NCBI GenBank assembly: GCA_902553315.1
Contig: CACDKN010000003.1
Location: 1 to 64,000 of the forward strand
DNA length: 64,000 nt
Source of the DNA: AG-339-G14 sp902553315
GTDB taxonomy: Bacteria; Pseudomonadota; Gammaproteobacteria; Magnimaribacterales; AG-339-G14
Direction: 5' to 3'
Shown: positions 7,721 to 16,448 of the stretch, piece by piece
Position numbering within the stretch: position 1 is the first letter of the stretch
Layout: every line of letters begins with the position of its first letter
Translations under genes and position numbers: made by a program
The notes under the pieces: generated by a model
The model's input: the letters and a program-made list of their open reading frames with translations, nothing else
The model's database searches: none
Told to the model about the DNA's origin: nothing

Positions 7721-8773
7721 ATGTCATTTAAAAAGCCAATTAATCATCATCCTAGACTTGAGGTAAATCAACTTGGGCTAACTAGAAGAGATTATGAAGG
7801 CGCCATATCTACTTTATGTGCTGGTTGCGGTCATGATTCTATCAGTGCATGTATTATTGAGGCTTGTTTTCAGTTAAATATTGAAGCTTATAAAGTTGCA
7901 AAATTATCTGGCATAGGTTGTTCTTCTAAAGCTCCTGCATATTTTCTAAATCAATCACATGGATTCAACTCAGTTCATGGCCGCATGCCATCTGTTGCTA
8001 CTGGTGCAAATTGTGCAAATGGAGATTTGCTTTATTTAGGAATATCAGGCGATGGTGACAGTGCATCTATAGGTATTGGTCAGTTCATCCATGCGATTAG
8101 ACGTCAGATTAATATGGTCTATTTTGTAGAAAATAATGGTACCTATGGTTTAACTAAAGGACAATTTTCTGCAACTAATGATCTTGAATCAAAAAATAAA
8201 TATGGAGAAGATAATCTTTTCAAGCCAATTGATTTAGCATCTATGGCGATTCAATTAGGAGCGAGTTACGTGGCAAGAAGTTTTTCTGGTGACAGAGATC
8301 AACTCATTCCTCTTATAAAAGGAGCTATTCAACATAAAGGGTTTGCTTTGCTAGATATCATAAGCCCATGTGTAACCTTTAATAATCATGATTCTTCAAC
8401 AAAAAGTTATGATTACATCAGAAACCATAACGAAGCAGTTGGAAAAACGGATTTCGTTCCACTAGGTGAAGAAATTACGACTTCTTATTCCTCCGGATCA
8501 TCGGTTGAAGTTAACCTTCATGATGGATCTAAAATTTCTCTAGAAAAAATAAATTCTAAATTCGATCCAACCGATCAAGGAAAGTCACTGAGTTATATAA
8601 GAGAAAAAAGTGAAGAAGGTAAATTATTGACTGGCCTTCTTTATTTTGACGAAAACTCAAATGATCTTCATGAGACTTTAAATCTTACAAAAAAACCATT
8701 AAATCAGCTCACTCAAGAGGAACTTTGTCCTGGGGAGGAAATACTTAAAGAAATTAATAAAGGCTTAAGTTAG
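7721..8773 (+). CDS. korB: 2-oxoacid:acceptor oxidoreductase beta subunit (KorB-like, TPP-binding)
   Basis: 350 residues. CAGCGHDSISACI and SGIGCSSKAPAYF hold likely 4Fe-4S cysteines, and GISGDGDSASIGIGQFIHAIRR with ENNGTYGLTKGQFSATN is the thiamine pyrophosphate/Mg motif. With the preceding subunit it should catalyse CoA-dependent oxidative decarboxylation of a 2-oxoacid, or the reverse reaction. The C-terminal ~90 residues match the usual KorB tail. Its last 9 bases overlap the end of purC on the other strand. Confidence 0.92.
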   Translation: MSFKKPINHHPRLEVNQLGLTRRDYEGAISTLCAGCGHDSISACIIEACFQLNIEAYKVAKLSGIGCSSKAPAYFLNQSHGFNSVHGRMPSVATGANCANGDLLYLGISGDGDSASIGIGQFIHAIRRQINMVYFVENNGTYGLTKGQFSATNDLESKNKYGEDNLFKPIDLASMAIQLGASYVARSFSGDRDQLIPLIKGAIQHKGFALLDIISPCVTFNNHDSSTKSYDYIRNHNEAVGKTDFVPLGEEITTSYSSGSSVEVNLHDGSKISLEKINSKFDPTDQGKSLSYIREKSEEGKLLTGLLYFDENSNDLHETLNLTKKPLNQLTQEELCPGEEILKEINKGLS

Positions 8774-9481
8774 CTCGATTCCTAATCTGTGAGCAATTTC
8801 TTGATAAGATTCTACTACATCACCAAGGCCTAATCTAAATCGATCTTTATCGAGCTTCTTTTTTGTTTCTTTATCCCAAACTCTACATCCGTCAGGGGTA
8901 AATTCGTCGCCCAAATAAATTTTTCCATCTGAAAGTCCAAATTCAATTTTAAAATCCACTAAAATTAAATCGGCTTCATCAAAAAGAGAAACAAGAATTG
9001 AATTAGTCTTGAGGGTAAGATCTTTCATAATTTCAATGTCAGATTCTTTTGCCCATCCAAATGCCGTAATGTGGCAATCATTAATGAGCGGATCTCCAAG
9101 GTCATCGTCTTTATAAAAGAATTCAAAAATTGGAGGCTCCATTTTCATTCCTTCTTCTAATCCAAGACGTTTGCAAATACTTCCTGCTGCGAAGTTTCTA
9201 ACTACACATTCAATAGGAAACATATCTAAAGACATGACAATGCTTTCATTGGGACTAGACACTTCTAAATGATGATTGGGAACACCATTGTCATTTAAAT
9301 GTTCCATTATGTGGCTATTGAATCTGTTATTTACAGTGCCCTTTCCAGCAATTTGTTCAATCTTCTTTCCATCAAATGCCGAAGTATCATCTTTGTATTC
9401 CATAACTAATTTTTCAGGATCTTCAGTAATGAAGAGTGATTTGGCTTTACCGGTTTTAAGTAATTCTTTTTTTTCTAGCAT
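8765..9481 (-). CDS. purC: SAICAR synthase (phosphoribosylaminoimidazole-succinocarboxamide synthase)
   Basis: 238 residues, the standard bacterial length (E. coli 237). Visible features are the GKAKSLFITEDP start, the YKDDTSAFDGKK ATP-binding region, ECVVRNFAAGSICKRLG and the LVDFKIEFG and LGDEFTPDGCRVWD motifs. It joins aspartate to CAIR in purine synthesis. It is the last gene of dapA-bamC-purC, an order kept from E. coli, 3 bases after bamC. It converges on korB with a 9-base overlap. Confidence 0.97.
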   Translation of the reverse strand: MLEKKELLKTGKAKSLFITEDPEKLVMEYKDDTSAFDGKKIEQIAGKGTVNNRFNSHIMEHLNDNGVPNHHLEVSSPNESIVMSLDMFPIECVVRNFAAGSICKRLGLEEGMKMEPPIFEFFYKDDDLGDPLINDCHITAFGWAKESDIEIMKDLTLKTNSILVSLFDEADLILVDFKIEFGLSDGKIYLGDEFTPDGCRVWDKETKKKLDKDRFRLGLGDVVESYQEIAHRLGIELT

Positions 9482-9484
9482 TAT

Positions 9485-10441
9485 CTATGTAAGGACTTGA
9501 TTTAATTGCGAAATGATCTCTCTCGAAACCTCAAGATCTTTATTTTCCATGAAAACCGAAATTATTGAAATATCTTCTTCCATTTTCTCTACTTTTACTT
9601 GAACCAATCTATCGCTTTGATTTCTTCCAAAAAAAGACGATTCGCCTTTCCAAGAAAGGTAAAATTTTCCTTCGTCTCTATTTTTATCCACCAGTTCAAA
9701 ACCAGCGATTTTTATTGATCTCTCTACAGCAGCCCAAGCTCTTGGATAACTTATCATCACTTTAATTTTAGTATCACCGTCTTTATCGTCCTCAAAAACA
9801 AATGCTTTATCTTCATTATTTAAATTCAACGCTACTAGAGATGTGCCGCTTACTGGACCTGAATTACTAAAAAAGTCTAAGATTTTTTTTACATTATTCT
9901 CTATCAAATCTGTTTCTGTTTCTTCTTTGGCCCATGTCTCGTCTTGCAAGACAAGATGAGAAATGAATAGCTCGGAACTTTCTCTTTGCAAACCCCTTTC
10001 AAGTTTAAATTGTATTTTTGACCTTTTTCCGAAATGATCAAATTCTTGACTTTCCATTGTCCCTAAATTTGCGTTTATATTTTCTAGAGTTATAAAAGAG
10101 TCAGTTTCAAAATACTCTCTCATAATTGGCCAAACTTTACTTGGTTCTAGACCTAAGTAAATCCACCTTATTTCTCCTAGAGAATGAAGTCTAATTTCGT
10201 TTGAATTATCTGCTGAAAAAAATTGCTTAGGCAAGGGTAAATCGTAAACTAATTGAGGAGATTTTATATTTGTAGCTGGAATAGGGAACAGATCTAAAGA
10301 ATTATTTACATCTGTATCAATTAGATCTTCTAAACTTTCATTATCTTTTTCTGAGAGATAATCGTTTGATTTTGAATTGGAAGGATCAGAAGCACAACCT
10401 ATCAAAAAAACTAAAACAAAAATAGCGTAATAAATTTTCAT
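9485..10441 (-). CDS. bamC: Outer-membrane assembly lipoprotein BamC
   Basis: 318 residues with a lipoprotein signal (MKIYYAIFVLVFLIGC, lipobox LIGC). A disordered acidic stretch follows, then two BamC-type helix-grip domains (about residues 95-195 and 205-318; DRLVQVKVEKMEED near the end). BamC belongs to the BAM complex that folds outer-membrane beta-barrels and is restricted to gamma- and related proteobacteria. Sequence conservation is modest, but position between dapA and purC, length and lipobox all agree. It starts one base after the dapA stop. Confidence 0.85.
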   Translation of the reverse strand: MKIYYAIFVLVFLIGCASDPSNSKSNDYLSEKDNESLEDLIDTDVNNSLDLFPIPATNIKSPQLVYDLPLPKQFFSADNSNEIRLHSLGEIRWIYLGLEPSKVWPIMREYFETDSFITLENINANLGTMESQEFDHFGKRSKIQFKLERGLQRESSELFISHLVLQDETWAKEETETDLIENNVKKILDFFSNSGPVSGTSLVALNLNNEDKAFVFEDDKDGDTKIKVMISYPRAWAAVERSIKIAGFELVDKNRDEGKFYLSWKGESSFFGRNQSDRLVQVKVEKMEEDISIISVFMENKDLEVSREIISQLNQVLT

Positions 10442-11332
10442 TCAGATTAAATCAAGTTTATTTAGTTCCTCTGTTATTTCATGGTGAAATTTATGATCAA
10501 GCCAAGTTAACGGAAGTCTTATTCCTTCATCAATTAACCCCATGTTTTTAAGGGCAAATTTTACTGGAATTGGATTAGATTCAACAAATAAAAGTTTATT
10601 TATTTTCTCTAATCGTATTTTCATTTCTTGTAAATCATCTGAATTATTGCTGGCAGCTTTACACATTTTGGCAATCATATTAGGCAGAATGTTGGAAGTT
10701 ACAGAAATTGTTCCATGCCCTCCTCTAGAAATAAATTCAAAAGAAGTTTCATCGTCTCCTGAAAATAAAGAAAAATTATCTGATTCTATTTCTTCGATGC
10801 ATTTATTTTTTATCTCATCAAAGACTTTTAAATCTCCAGTAGCATCCTTTACTCCAATAATGTTCGGATTTGTACAAAGTCTCTTGATCGTATTGACATC
10901 TATATTGCTTGCTGTCCTTGAGGGTACATTGTAAATAATTTGAGGTATATCAACTTGATTTGCTATTTCTGTAAAATGCCTAAACAAGCCTTCTTGAGTG
11001 GGCTTATTATAATAAGGCGAAACTAAAAGAGCAGCATCTGCACCAAGGGCTTTAGCTTCTCTAGTTAGTTCTATAGCTTCCTTAGTTGAATTTGCTCCAG
11101 TACCAGCGATTATGGGCACTCTATTGTTAGAAATTTTTATAAAAAAACTAATTATTTCTAAATGTTCTTCCACATCAACTGTTGCAGATTCTCCAGTCGT
11201 TCCTACTGCTACCAATCCATTAATGCCTTCGGATATCTGAAACTCAATTAATTTCTCTAAAGATGAAAAATCTAGAGACCCGTCCATTTTCATAGGAGTA
11301 GCTAAAGCTGTGATGGCGCCTTTAATATTCAT
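10442..11332 (-). CDS. dapA: 4-hydroxy-tetrahydrodipicolinate synthase
   Basis: 296 residues. GTTGESATVDVEEH binds pyruvate, YNVPSRTASN carries the catalytic tyrosine, and IIGVKDATGDL carries the Schiff-base lysine. It is the first committed enzyme of lysine and meso-diaminopimelate synthesis, supplying the DAP used by MurE encoded in this window. It is first in dapA-bamC-purC and divergent from bcp across 39 bases that contain AT-rich -10-like sequences but no clear Shine-Dalgarno sequence. Confidence 0.97.
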   Translation of the reverse strand: MNIKGAITALATPMKMDGSLDFSSLEKLIEFQISEGINGLVAVGTTGESATVDVEEHLEIISFFIKISNNRVPIIAGTGANSTKEAIELTREAKALGADAALLVSPYYNKPTQEGLFRHFTEIANQVDIPQIIYNVPSRTASNIDVNTIKRLCTNPNIIGVKDATGDLKVFDEIKNKCIEEIESDNFSLFSGDDETSFEFISRGGHGTISVTSNILPNMIAKMCKAASNNSDDLQEMKIRLEKINKLLFVESNPIPVKFALKNMGLIDEGIRLPLTWLDHKFHHEITEELNKLDLI

Positions 11333-11371
11333 TAAAAACTTTATTTTATCTTAAATTTCATTAATAATTTA

Positions 11372-11848
11372 ATGATAAAAATGAAAGTTCAAATTAATAA
11401 AAAAGTTCCAAATTTTAATGTCTCTGTAACTGGGAAAGATCAATTGAATTCTAAAGATTTACTGGGAAAAAAAGTTGTCATTTACTTCTATCCAAAGGAC
11501 AACACGCCAGGCTGCACAACTGAAGGTGAAAATTTTCGAGACTTCTATCCTCAATTTAAAAAATTAAATACTGAGATTTATGGTGTTTCGAGAGAAAGCA
11601 TTAAATCTCATGAGAATTTTATCGATAAATATAATTTTCCTTTTGAGCTGATTTCTGACCCTGACGAGTCCTTGTGCAATTTATTTGATGTGATTAAAGA
11701 AAAAAGCATGTACGGAAAAAAATACATGGGGATAGAAAGGAGTACATTTCTTATTGATGAAAAAGGAAAGTTAGTTAAGGAGTGGAGAAAAGTAAAGATT
11801 CCTGGTCACGTGGAAGAAGTCCTAGAATCAATCAGTTCCAGTAGCTAA
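11372..11848 (+). CDS. bcp: Thiol peroxidase of the BCP/PrxQ family
   Basis: 158 residues. The peroxiredoxin fold has YFYPKDNTPGCTTEGENF with peroxidatic C48. The nearby second cysteine that E. coli Bcp has five residues later is glutamate/asparagine here; the only other cysteine is C102, so it may work as a 1-Cys enzyme or with a different resolving residue. It reduces hydroperoxides with thioredoxin. The start could be the ATG at 11372 or at 11381 (MKVQINKKVPNF). Divergent from dapA, as in E. coli. The last 21 bases overlap the end of the perM-like gene. Confidence 0.93.
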   Translation: MIKMKVQINKKVPNFNVSVTGKDQLNSKDLLGKKVVIYFYPKDNTPGCTTEGENFRDFYPQFKKLNTEIYGVSRESIKSHENFIDKYNFPFELISDPDESLCNLFDVIKEKSMYGKKYMGIERSTFLIDEKGKLVKEWRKVKIPGHVEEVLESISSSS

Positions 11849-12892
11849 CTCATTTTTGGGCCAAACTCTAAATATCGCTCTGATAAAAGTAGCTATAGGA
11901 ACTGCTAACAGTAACCCCCAAAAACCCCAAATACCTCCAAATATTAATATTGCTAGAATAATTAATACTGGGTGGAGATTAACCTCTCGGCCCAGTAGGA
12001 GTGGAAAAAGAAAATTTCCATCTAAAGCTTGGATTACTAAATAGCTTCCTAAAAAGATAAAAAAAGTTGTGTCTAAACCATATTGAAAAAGTCCAATAGC
12101 AACTACAGGAATCGTTACAATTATTGCTCCAAATAAAGGAATTAAAACAGATAATCCAACCATAATACCAAGCAAAATAGAATAATTTACTCCTATTAGC
12201 TCGAATACAATTGATGTCACAACTCCAACAATAATCATCTCAAGAGCTTTTCCCCTCACATAACCAAACAATTGAACATTTAAATCTCTCCACAAAGTAG
12301 ATAAAAGTTTAGAATTTTTTGGCAGGAAATAAGTCGCATAACCAATCATTTCTTTTTTATCTTTCAAAAAAAAGAAAACAAAAAAAGGAATCAAAATAAT
12401 ATAAATTAAAGCATTCATTGCTGCTGAAAATCCTGCATTCATTTGAATAAGAATTTGTTCAGCTATAGTTGGAAGAAAAGAAGTGACACTTCCAGCTAGG
12501 CTATCCACTTGACTCTGAGAGAAAAATTCTGGGTATTCAAGAAGCAGTCCTTGAGCAAGTTTTTCAACATAACTTGCTATCGCTGGTAACTCGTTTATTA
12601 GAGATCCAATCTGGGAAGTTATGAGAGGTAAAATCAAAAAGAGTGAAACATAAAATACTGAGAATATTAAAAAAGCCAAAAATAAAGATAAATTATTAGA
12701 TGCGCCTCTATATTTAAAATAATTCATCGCTCCATTGAGTAAATAAGCTATTAACAAAGCTACAAAGAAAGGTGTTATCAGGCTGCCAATAAAATAAATT
12801 AAAACAAGAGATATAATTATAAGCAGAAGAGCTGCGTATTGTTCTTCTTTGAAAAAGTAAGTATCAAAGAAATTTTTCAAAAAATTAAACAT
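11828..12892 (-). CDS. perM: PerM/AI-2E-family membrane permease
   Basis: 354 residues with about eight hydrophobic segments, an initial hairpin (about 20-60) and the family signature near the end (PLLLGREVNLHPVLIILAILIFGGIWG broken by conserved glycines). It belongs to the AI-2E exporter/PerM (UPF0118) family; the transported substrate is not known, and related proteins act as Na+/H+ antiporters or signal exporters. It is divergent from bepA, as perM and bepA are in E. coli, which supports the PerM name. The C-terminus overlaps bcp tail to tail. Confidence 0.85.
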   Translation of the reverse strand: MFNFLKNFFDTYFFKEEQYAALLLIIISLVLIYFIGSLITPFFVALLIAYLLNGAMNYFKYRGASNNLSLFLAFLIFSVFYVSLFLILPLITSQIGSLINELPAIASYVEKLAQGLLLEYPEFFSQSQVDSLAGSVTSFLPTIAEQILIQMNAGFSAAMNALIYIILIPFFVFFFLKDKKEMIGYATYFLPKNSKLLSTLWRDLNVQLFGYVRGKALEMIIVGVVTSIVFELIGVNYSILLGIMVGLSVLIPLFGAIIVTIPVVAIGLFQYGLDTTFFIFLGSYLVIQALDGNFLFPLLLGREVNLHPVLIILAILIFGGIWGFWGLLLAVPIATFIRAIFRVWPKNELATGTD

Positions 12893-12949
12893 GTAAATTC
12901 TCAGGATATTTAACTAAAATATCGATCTCTAAGAATTATACTTTTTTAA

Positions 12950-14377
12950 ATGAAATATTTTTATTTATTTTTACTTATGGCTTTTTCTACGTCTTCTTTT
13001 AATCAGACCGAAGATAATTTACCTTTATTGGGAGATCCCTCGTCTGCAGCAATTTCATTGTCTGGTGAATACGAACTGGGTCGACTTTGGCTTTCAGTCT
13101 TTAGATCTTCTGTAAAAGAGTATGAAGACCCTTTAACTACCACTTATTTAGAAGACCTGATATACAGAATTTCTGAAACTAGTGAAGTAAGAGATAGAAG
13201 GTATGAATTTGTAATAATAGATGATGAATCTATTAATGCTTTCGCCGCTCCTGGTGGAATCATTGGTGTCAATAAAGGAATGTTTTTAAAAACTGACTTT
13301 GAATCTGAGTTTGCGTCTGTGATGTGTCATGAATTAGCACATTTAAGTCAAAGACATTTTGCAAGATCTCAATCTCAAATGACAGCTCTAGGTAATGCCC
13401 TGCTTATTTTAGGTAGTGTTGCCGTTGCTGCAGCTTCAGGAAGCCCCGAAGGGATTTACTTAGGTCCCGCTTTGATCCAACAACTCTCGATTAACTACAC
13501 TAGAAGCAATGAAAGAGAAGCGGATAGGATCGGTTTTAACAATTTAGTAAGAGCAGGTTTTGACCCAAAAGGTATGTCAAGTATGTTTCAGAAACTTCAA
13601 AAATCCAGAGGTAATAATGATGAGGAATATTCTTATTTAATGAGTCATCCGCTTCCAAAAGAGAGAATCACAGATGCTAGACTTAGAGAATCAGAAATTG
13701 AAAAAGAAAACGAATACAGAGATTCACTGGATTTTTATTTAATAAAAGCTAGATCAATCGTTTCCTCGTCATCTAACGTAAGAGATCTTGTCAAAGAATA
13801 TCAGAATATTCTTTCTTCAAACCTTGATCAAAAATCAATAATTGCAGCAGAGTACGGACTTGTACTTTCTTATAAAAAATTAAAAAATTTTCCAGTCGCT
13901 TTTAAAGCATTAAGAAATTTACTTGATCAACTTCCAGATAATCTAATTTTTCAGACAACACTCATGGAGTTACATTTAGCTGAAGAAAATAATTTCGAGG
14001 CCGTGTCTGTCGGCGAGACTTTACTTGGGTTAAATCAAGACAATTATGCTATTTCAAAAATTTTAGCTAGAGCTTATTTACAAAACAATCAACCAAAAGA
14101 TGCTGAAGGAATTCTAATAGAATTAAGTAGAAATAAGCCCTCTGACCCCTCAGTTTGGTACGAGCTTGCAGAAGCGCAAGGATTATCCGGTAATATTCTT
14201 GGTTTACATAGATCCCGTGCTGAGTTTTTCATGTTAACTGGAAGATATGACGCAGCAATTTTCCAACTAAGAGAGGCTCTGAAACTTTCAAAAAATTTTT
14301 TTGAAATTAGAGAATCTATTGTGAGTAGGCTTGAAGATGTATTTGAAACAAAAAAAGCTTTGAGAGAATTGTCTTAA
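12950..14377 (+). CDS. bepA: BepA-like periplasmic M48 metalloprotease with TPR repeats
   Basis: 475 residues. It has a short signal peptide (about 1-18), an M48 peptidase domain with zinc motif HELAH (127-131) and downstream NEREADRIG supplying the third ligand, and a C-terminal half of helical TPR repeats (about 260-470). BepA degrades misfolded outer-membrane proteins and helps LptD assembly. TATACT at 12937-12942 would place the RNA start at or one base before the ATG, and no Shine-Dalgarno sequence precedes it. It ends 4 bases before hinT on the other strand. Confidence 0.92.
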   Translation: MKYFYLFLLMAFSTSSFNQTEDNLPLLGDPSSAAISLSGEYELGRLWLSVFRSSVKEYEDPLTTTYLEDLIYRISETSEVRDRRYEFVIIDDESINAFAAPGGIIGVNKGMFLKTDFESEFASVMCHELAHLSQRHFARSQSQMTALGNALLILGSVAVAAASGSPEGIYLGPALIQQLSINYTRSNEREADRIGFNNLVRAGFDPKGMSSMFQKLQKSRGNNDEEYSYLMSHPLPKERITDARLRESEIEKENEYRDSLDFYLIKARSIVSSSSNVRDLVKEYQNILSSNLDQKSIIAAEYGLVLSYKKLKNFPVAFKALRNLLDQLPDNLIFQTTLMELHLAEENNFEAVSVGETLLGLNQDNYAISKILARAYLQNNQPKDAEGILIELSRNKPSDPSVWYELAEAQGLSGNILGLHRSRAEFFMLTGRYDAAIFQLREALKLSKNFFEIRESIVSRLEDVFETKKALRELS

Positions 14378-14381
14378 AAAG

Positions 14382-14735
14382 TTAGTCTGTTTTTAGATCA
14401 CTAGGTATTTCAATATTTCCACCCCCTAGCAAATGGATATGAAGATGGAAAACAGTCTGACCCGCTTTCTCCCCGTTATTAATGATTACATTAAAAGCTT
14501 CATCAATTCCTTCTTTTTTAGCCATGTTTCTAACAATTTTTAATAAATGCCCTAAAAGCTGGGTATCTTCATCTGAACTCTCTGATAACTTCGATATAGG
14601 TTTTTTTGGAATAATTAACAGATGAACTGGGGCTTTAGGTGCGATATCTTTAATGACAATACATAGGGAGTCTTCAAACAAAATTTCAGAAGGAATTTCT
14701 CTATCAATTATTTTTTCAAAGATTGACTTATCCAT
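14382..14735 (-). CDS. hinT: HIT-family nucleotide hydrolase (HinT-like)
   Basis: 117 residues, a typical HinT length. The histidine triad is HLHIHLLGG (about 97-105), with upstream IIKDIAPKAPVHLLIIPKKPI matching the family. HinT cleaves purine nucleoside phosphoramidates and aminoacyl adenylates. It is followed 5 bases upstream in coordinate by crcB on the same strand. Nothing unusual. Confidence 0.95.
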   Translation of the reverse strand: MDKSIFEKIIDREIPSEILFEDSLCIVIKDIAPKAPVHLLIIPKKPISKLSESSDEDTQLLGHLLKIVRNMAKKEGIDEAFNVIINNGEKAGQTVFHLHIHLLGGGNIEIPSDLKTD

Positions 14736-14740
14736 AACAA

Positions 14741-15094
14741 TTAAAAAAACTTATAGCTTGCATAGGTTGCTAGTAAACAAAAAACGATACTCATCATAAA
14801 GTATATGATACTTGCAAAAACTCCAATTTGTTCGTAGAAAAGAATTGTTTCTTTCGTAAAAGCAGAAAAAGTCGTAAAAGAACCGAGAAATCCAATTCCA
14901 AAAAAAAACTGTAAATGTTTTGAAAAATTGAGGTTCTCATTCATTAAAAAACCTATGAAAAAACAGCCCAATATATTGATAATCAATGTGCCTGAAGCGA
15001 ACCCAAGAATAGAATAGTTATTGAAAAGGTTGGTTAAGAAAAATCTCGATCCGGCTCCAAGACCTCCTCCGACAAATATTAAAAAATAACTCAT
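14741..15094 (-). CDS. crcB: Fluoride ion channel CrcB/Fluc
   Basis: 117 residues with four membrane helices. It has the conserved GGGLGAGSRFFLTN start and the GSFTTFSAFTKE motif lining the pore and the central Na+ site. It exports fluoride as a dual-topology dimer. No fluoride riboswitch can be present because only 6 bases separate it from the upstream tRNA-Lys; it may be transcribed from the tRNA promoter. Confidence 0.95.
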   Translation of the reverse strand: MSYFLIFVGGGLGAGSRFFLTNLFNNYSILGFASGTLIINILGCFFIGFLMNENLNFSKHLQFFFGIGFLGSFTTFSAFTKETILFYEQIGVFASIIYFMMSIVFCLLATYASYKFF

Positions 15095-15100
15095 AACTCC

Positions 15101-15176
15101 TGGTGGGTCGTATAGGATTCGAACCTATGACCAATTGATTAAAAGCCAACTGCTCTACCAACTGAGCTAACGACCC
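15101..15176 (-). tRNA. tRNA-Lys (anticodon UUU)
   Basis: 76 bases with an encoded CCA end. Acceptor arms GGGTCGT and ACGACCC pair, the D-arm is TTAGCTCAGTTGGTAGAGCA, the anticodon loop is CTTTTAA with anticodon TTT, and the T-loop is GGTTCGAATCC. It is nearly identical to enterobacterial tRNA-Lys. It follows cpoB in the tol-pal operon, the same place where E. coli has its lysine/valine tRNA cluster. The only tRNA in the window. Confidence 0.99.
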
Positions 15177-15198
15177 AAGGGAAAAGAATTATAACAAA

Positions 15199-15906
15199 TC
15201 AATTATTAAGTTTAACTAATTCTTGTTCGGAGAGAATAGCTGCAGTCGAATCAGGATAATTTTGTATAACATTATTAAAATTACTTATAGCCTTAACTTG
15301 ATCTTCTAATTCAAGAAAAATTAATCCAATTTTATAAAATGATTCCGGTTGCCTTTCATTTTCAGGAAAATTTATTAGAAGGGAATTGAAGGTTTCTAAG
15401 GAATCTTGAAACATTTGTTGTAAGAGATAAATATCAGCTAAATAAAAATAAGCATCAACTACATATTCCCCTTCAGGATAAGACATTATCAACAACCTTA
15501 AATTTTCTGCAGCTTCAGAATATCTAGAGTTTTCTATTAACCTTAAAGAATTTGACCAGAGCGCGAATTCTTCTTCAGTTTCGGTATTATCTGTAAGTCC
15601 TGAAAGAGGATTTTCATCTCTTGTTTCACTTTCTTCTAAAACTTCAGAGTCCGCTTCGGATAATAAAATTAATGTTTCGAGTTGATGTATGCGTTTATCT
15701 AAATCAATATATCTAAGTTGATTTGCTTCTTCTATTCGGGACAACTCATAAGAATTTTGATCGATACTATTTGATAAATTAGCGATTTCTTCTTCTAGTT
15801 TAATTAACTTTTCTAATAAAATTTCAAAAGATTCATTTTTCTGTTGAGCTAAGCCCAAACTCGAAAGAGTAAACAGAGAAATGATCAATATAAGATTTTT
15901 TATCAC
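15199..15906 (-). CDS. cpoB: Cell division coordinator CpoB (YbgF)
   Basis: 235 residues with a GTG start, a signal peptide (about 1-20, ending LGLAQQ), an N-terminal coiled coil (about 25-75) that forms the trimer in relatives, a spacer, and three TPR units (about 118-230: ENSRYSEAAENLRLLI, YPEGEYVVDAYFYLADIYLL). CpoB links Tol-Pal to septal peptidoglycan synthesis by PBP1B. Last gene of the tol operon, 14 bases after pal. Family assignment rests on architecture and position. Confidence 0.9.
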   Translation of the reverse strand: MIKNLILIISLFTLSSLGLAQQKNESFEILLEKLIKLEEEIANLSNSIDQNSYELSRIEEANQLRYIDLDKRIHQLETLILLSEADSEVLEESETRDENPLSGLTDNTETEEEFALWSNSLRLIENSRYSEAAENLRLLIMSYPEGEYVVDAYFYLADIYLLQQMFQDSLETFNSLLINFPENERQPESFYKIGLIFLELEDQVKAISNFNNVIQNYPDSTAAILSEQELVKLNN

Positions 15907-15920
15907 GTGATTTTAATTTA

Positions 15921-16388
15921 CTAAAACAAGGCTATTTCAACTCTTCGGTTTTGTTTCCAGTCGTCTTCAGTTGAACCAAAACTTATTGGCTTCTCTTCTC
16001 CATAACTTATAATTTTTATTTTTGATGAGGGAACTCCTTGAATTATTAGATAGTTTTTAACTTCTATTGCTCTTTTTTCTCCTAAAGCTAGATTGTATTC
16101 CCTAGTTCCTCTCTCATCACAATGTCCTTCTAATCTGATGATACTGGCTTTTTTTGATTCTTCGACATATTTGGAAAGAACTTCTTTGGTAGAGTCAGTC
16201 AGAGCACTTTTATCGAAATCGAAATAGACTTTTTCTTGAAGGCTTGTTTTTATTTTATCCGCTCCATCATAGTCAATACCATCAATTTCTAGATAATCTG
16301 TTGAGCTTACAGTGTCACTCACTGTGGTAGCACAACCTATGAAAAAGGTTATAAAAAATAGCATTAATAAATTCTTGTTAATTCTCAT
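15921..16388 (-). CDS. pal: Peptidoglycan-associated lipoprotein Pal
   Basis: 155 residues. Lipoprotein signal MRINKNLLMLFFITFFIGC (lipobox FIGC), then an OmpA-type domain with VYFDFDKSALTD, EGHCDERGTREYNLALGEKRA and NRRVEIALF. Pal tethers the outer membrane to peptidoglycan and binds TolB and TolA. A strong GGAGGAG ribosome-binding site precedes the ATG, unusual in this window and consistent with high expression. 60 bases separate it from tolB. Confidence 0.97.
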   Translation of the reverse strand: MRINKNLLMLFFITFFIGCATTVSDTVSSTDYLEIDGIDYDGADKIKTSLQEKVYFDFDKSALTDSTKEVLSKYVEESKKASIIRLEGHCDERGTREYNLALGEKRAIEVKNYLIIQGVPSSKIKIISYGEEKPISFGSTEDDWKQNRRVEIALF

Positions 16389-16448
16389 TAGATCTCCTCC
16401 GGATATTGTAAATTAAAGCATATTAGCATTAGACAATTTTAAAACTCA

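Noticed and set aside
10921..10930. Extra copy of the GGTACATT repeat inside dapA
   Set aside because: A single match within a conserved coding sequence is best explained by chance.
10542..10934. 130-codon plus-strand frame inside dapA
   Set aside because: Antisense shadow; dapA carries all catalytic motifs on the other strand.
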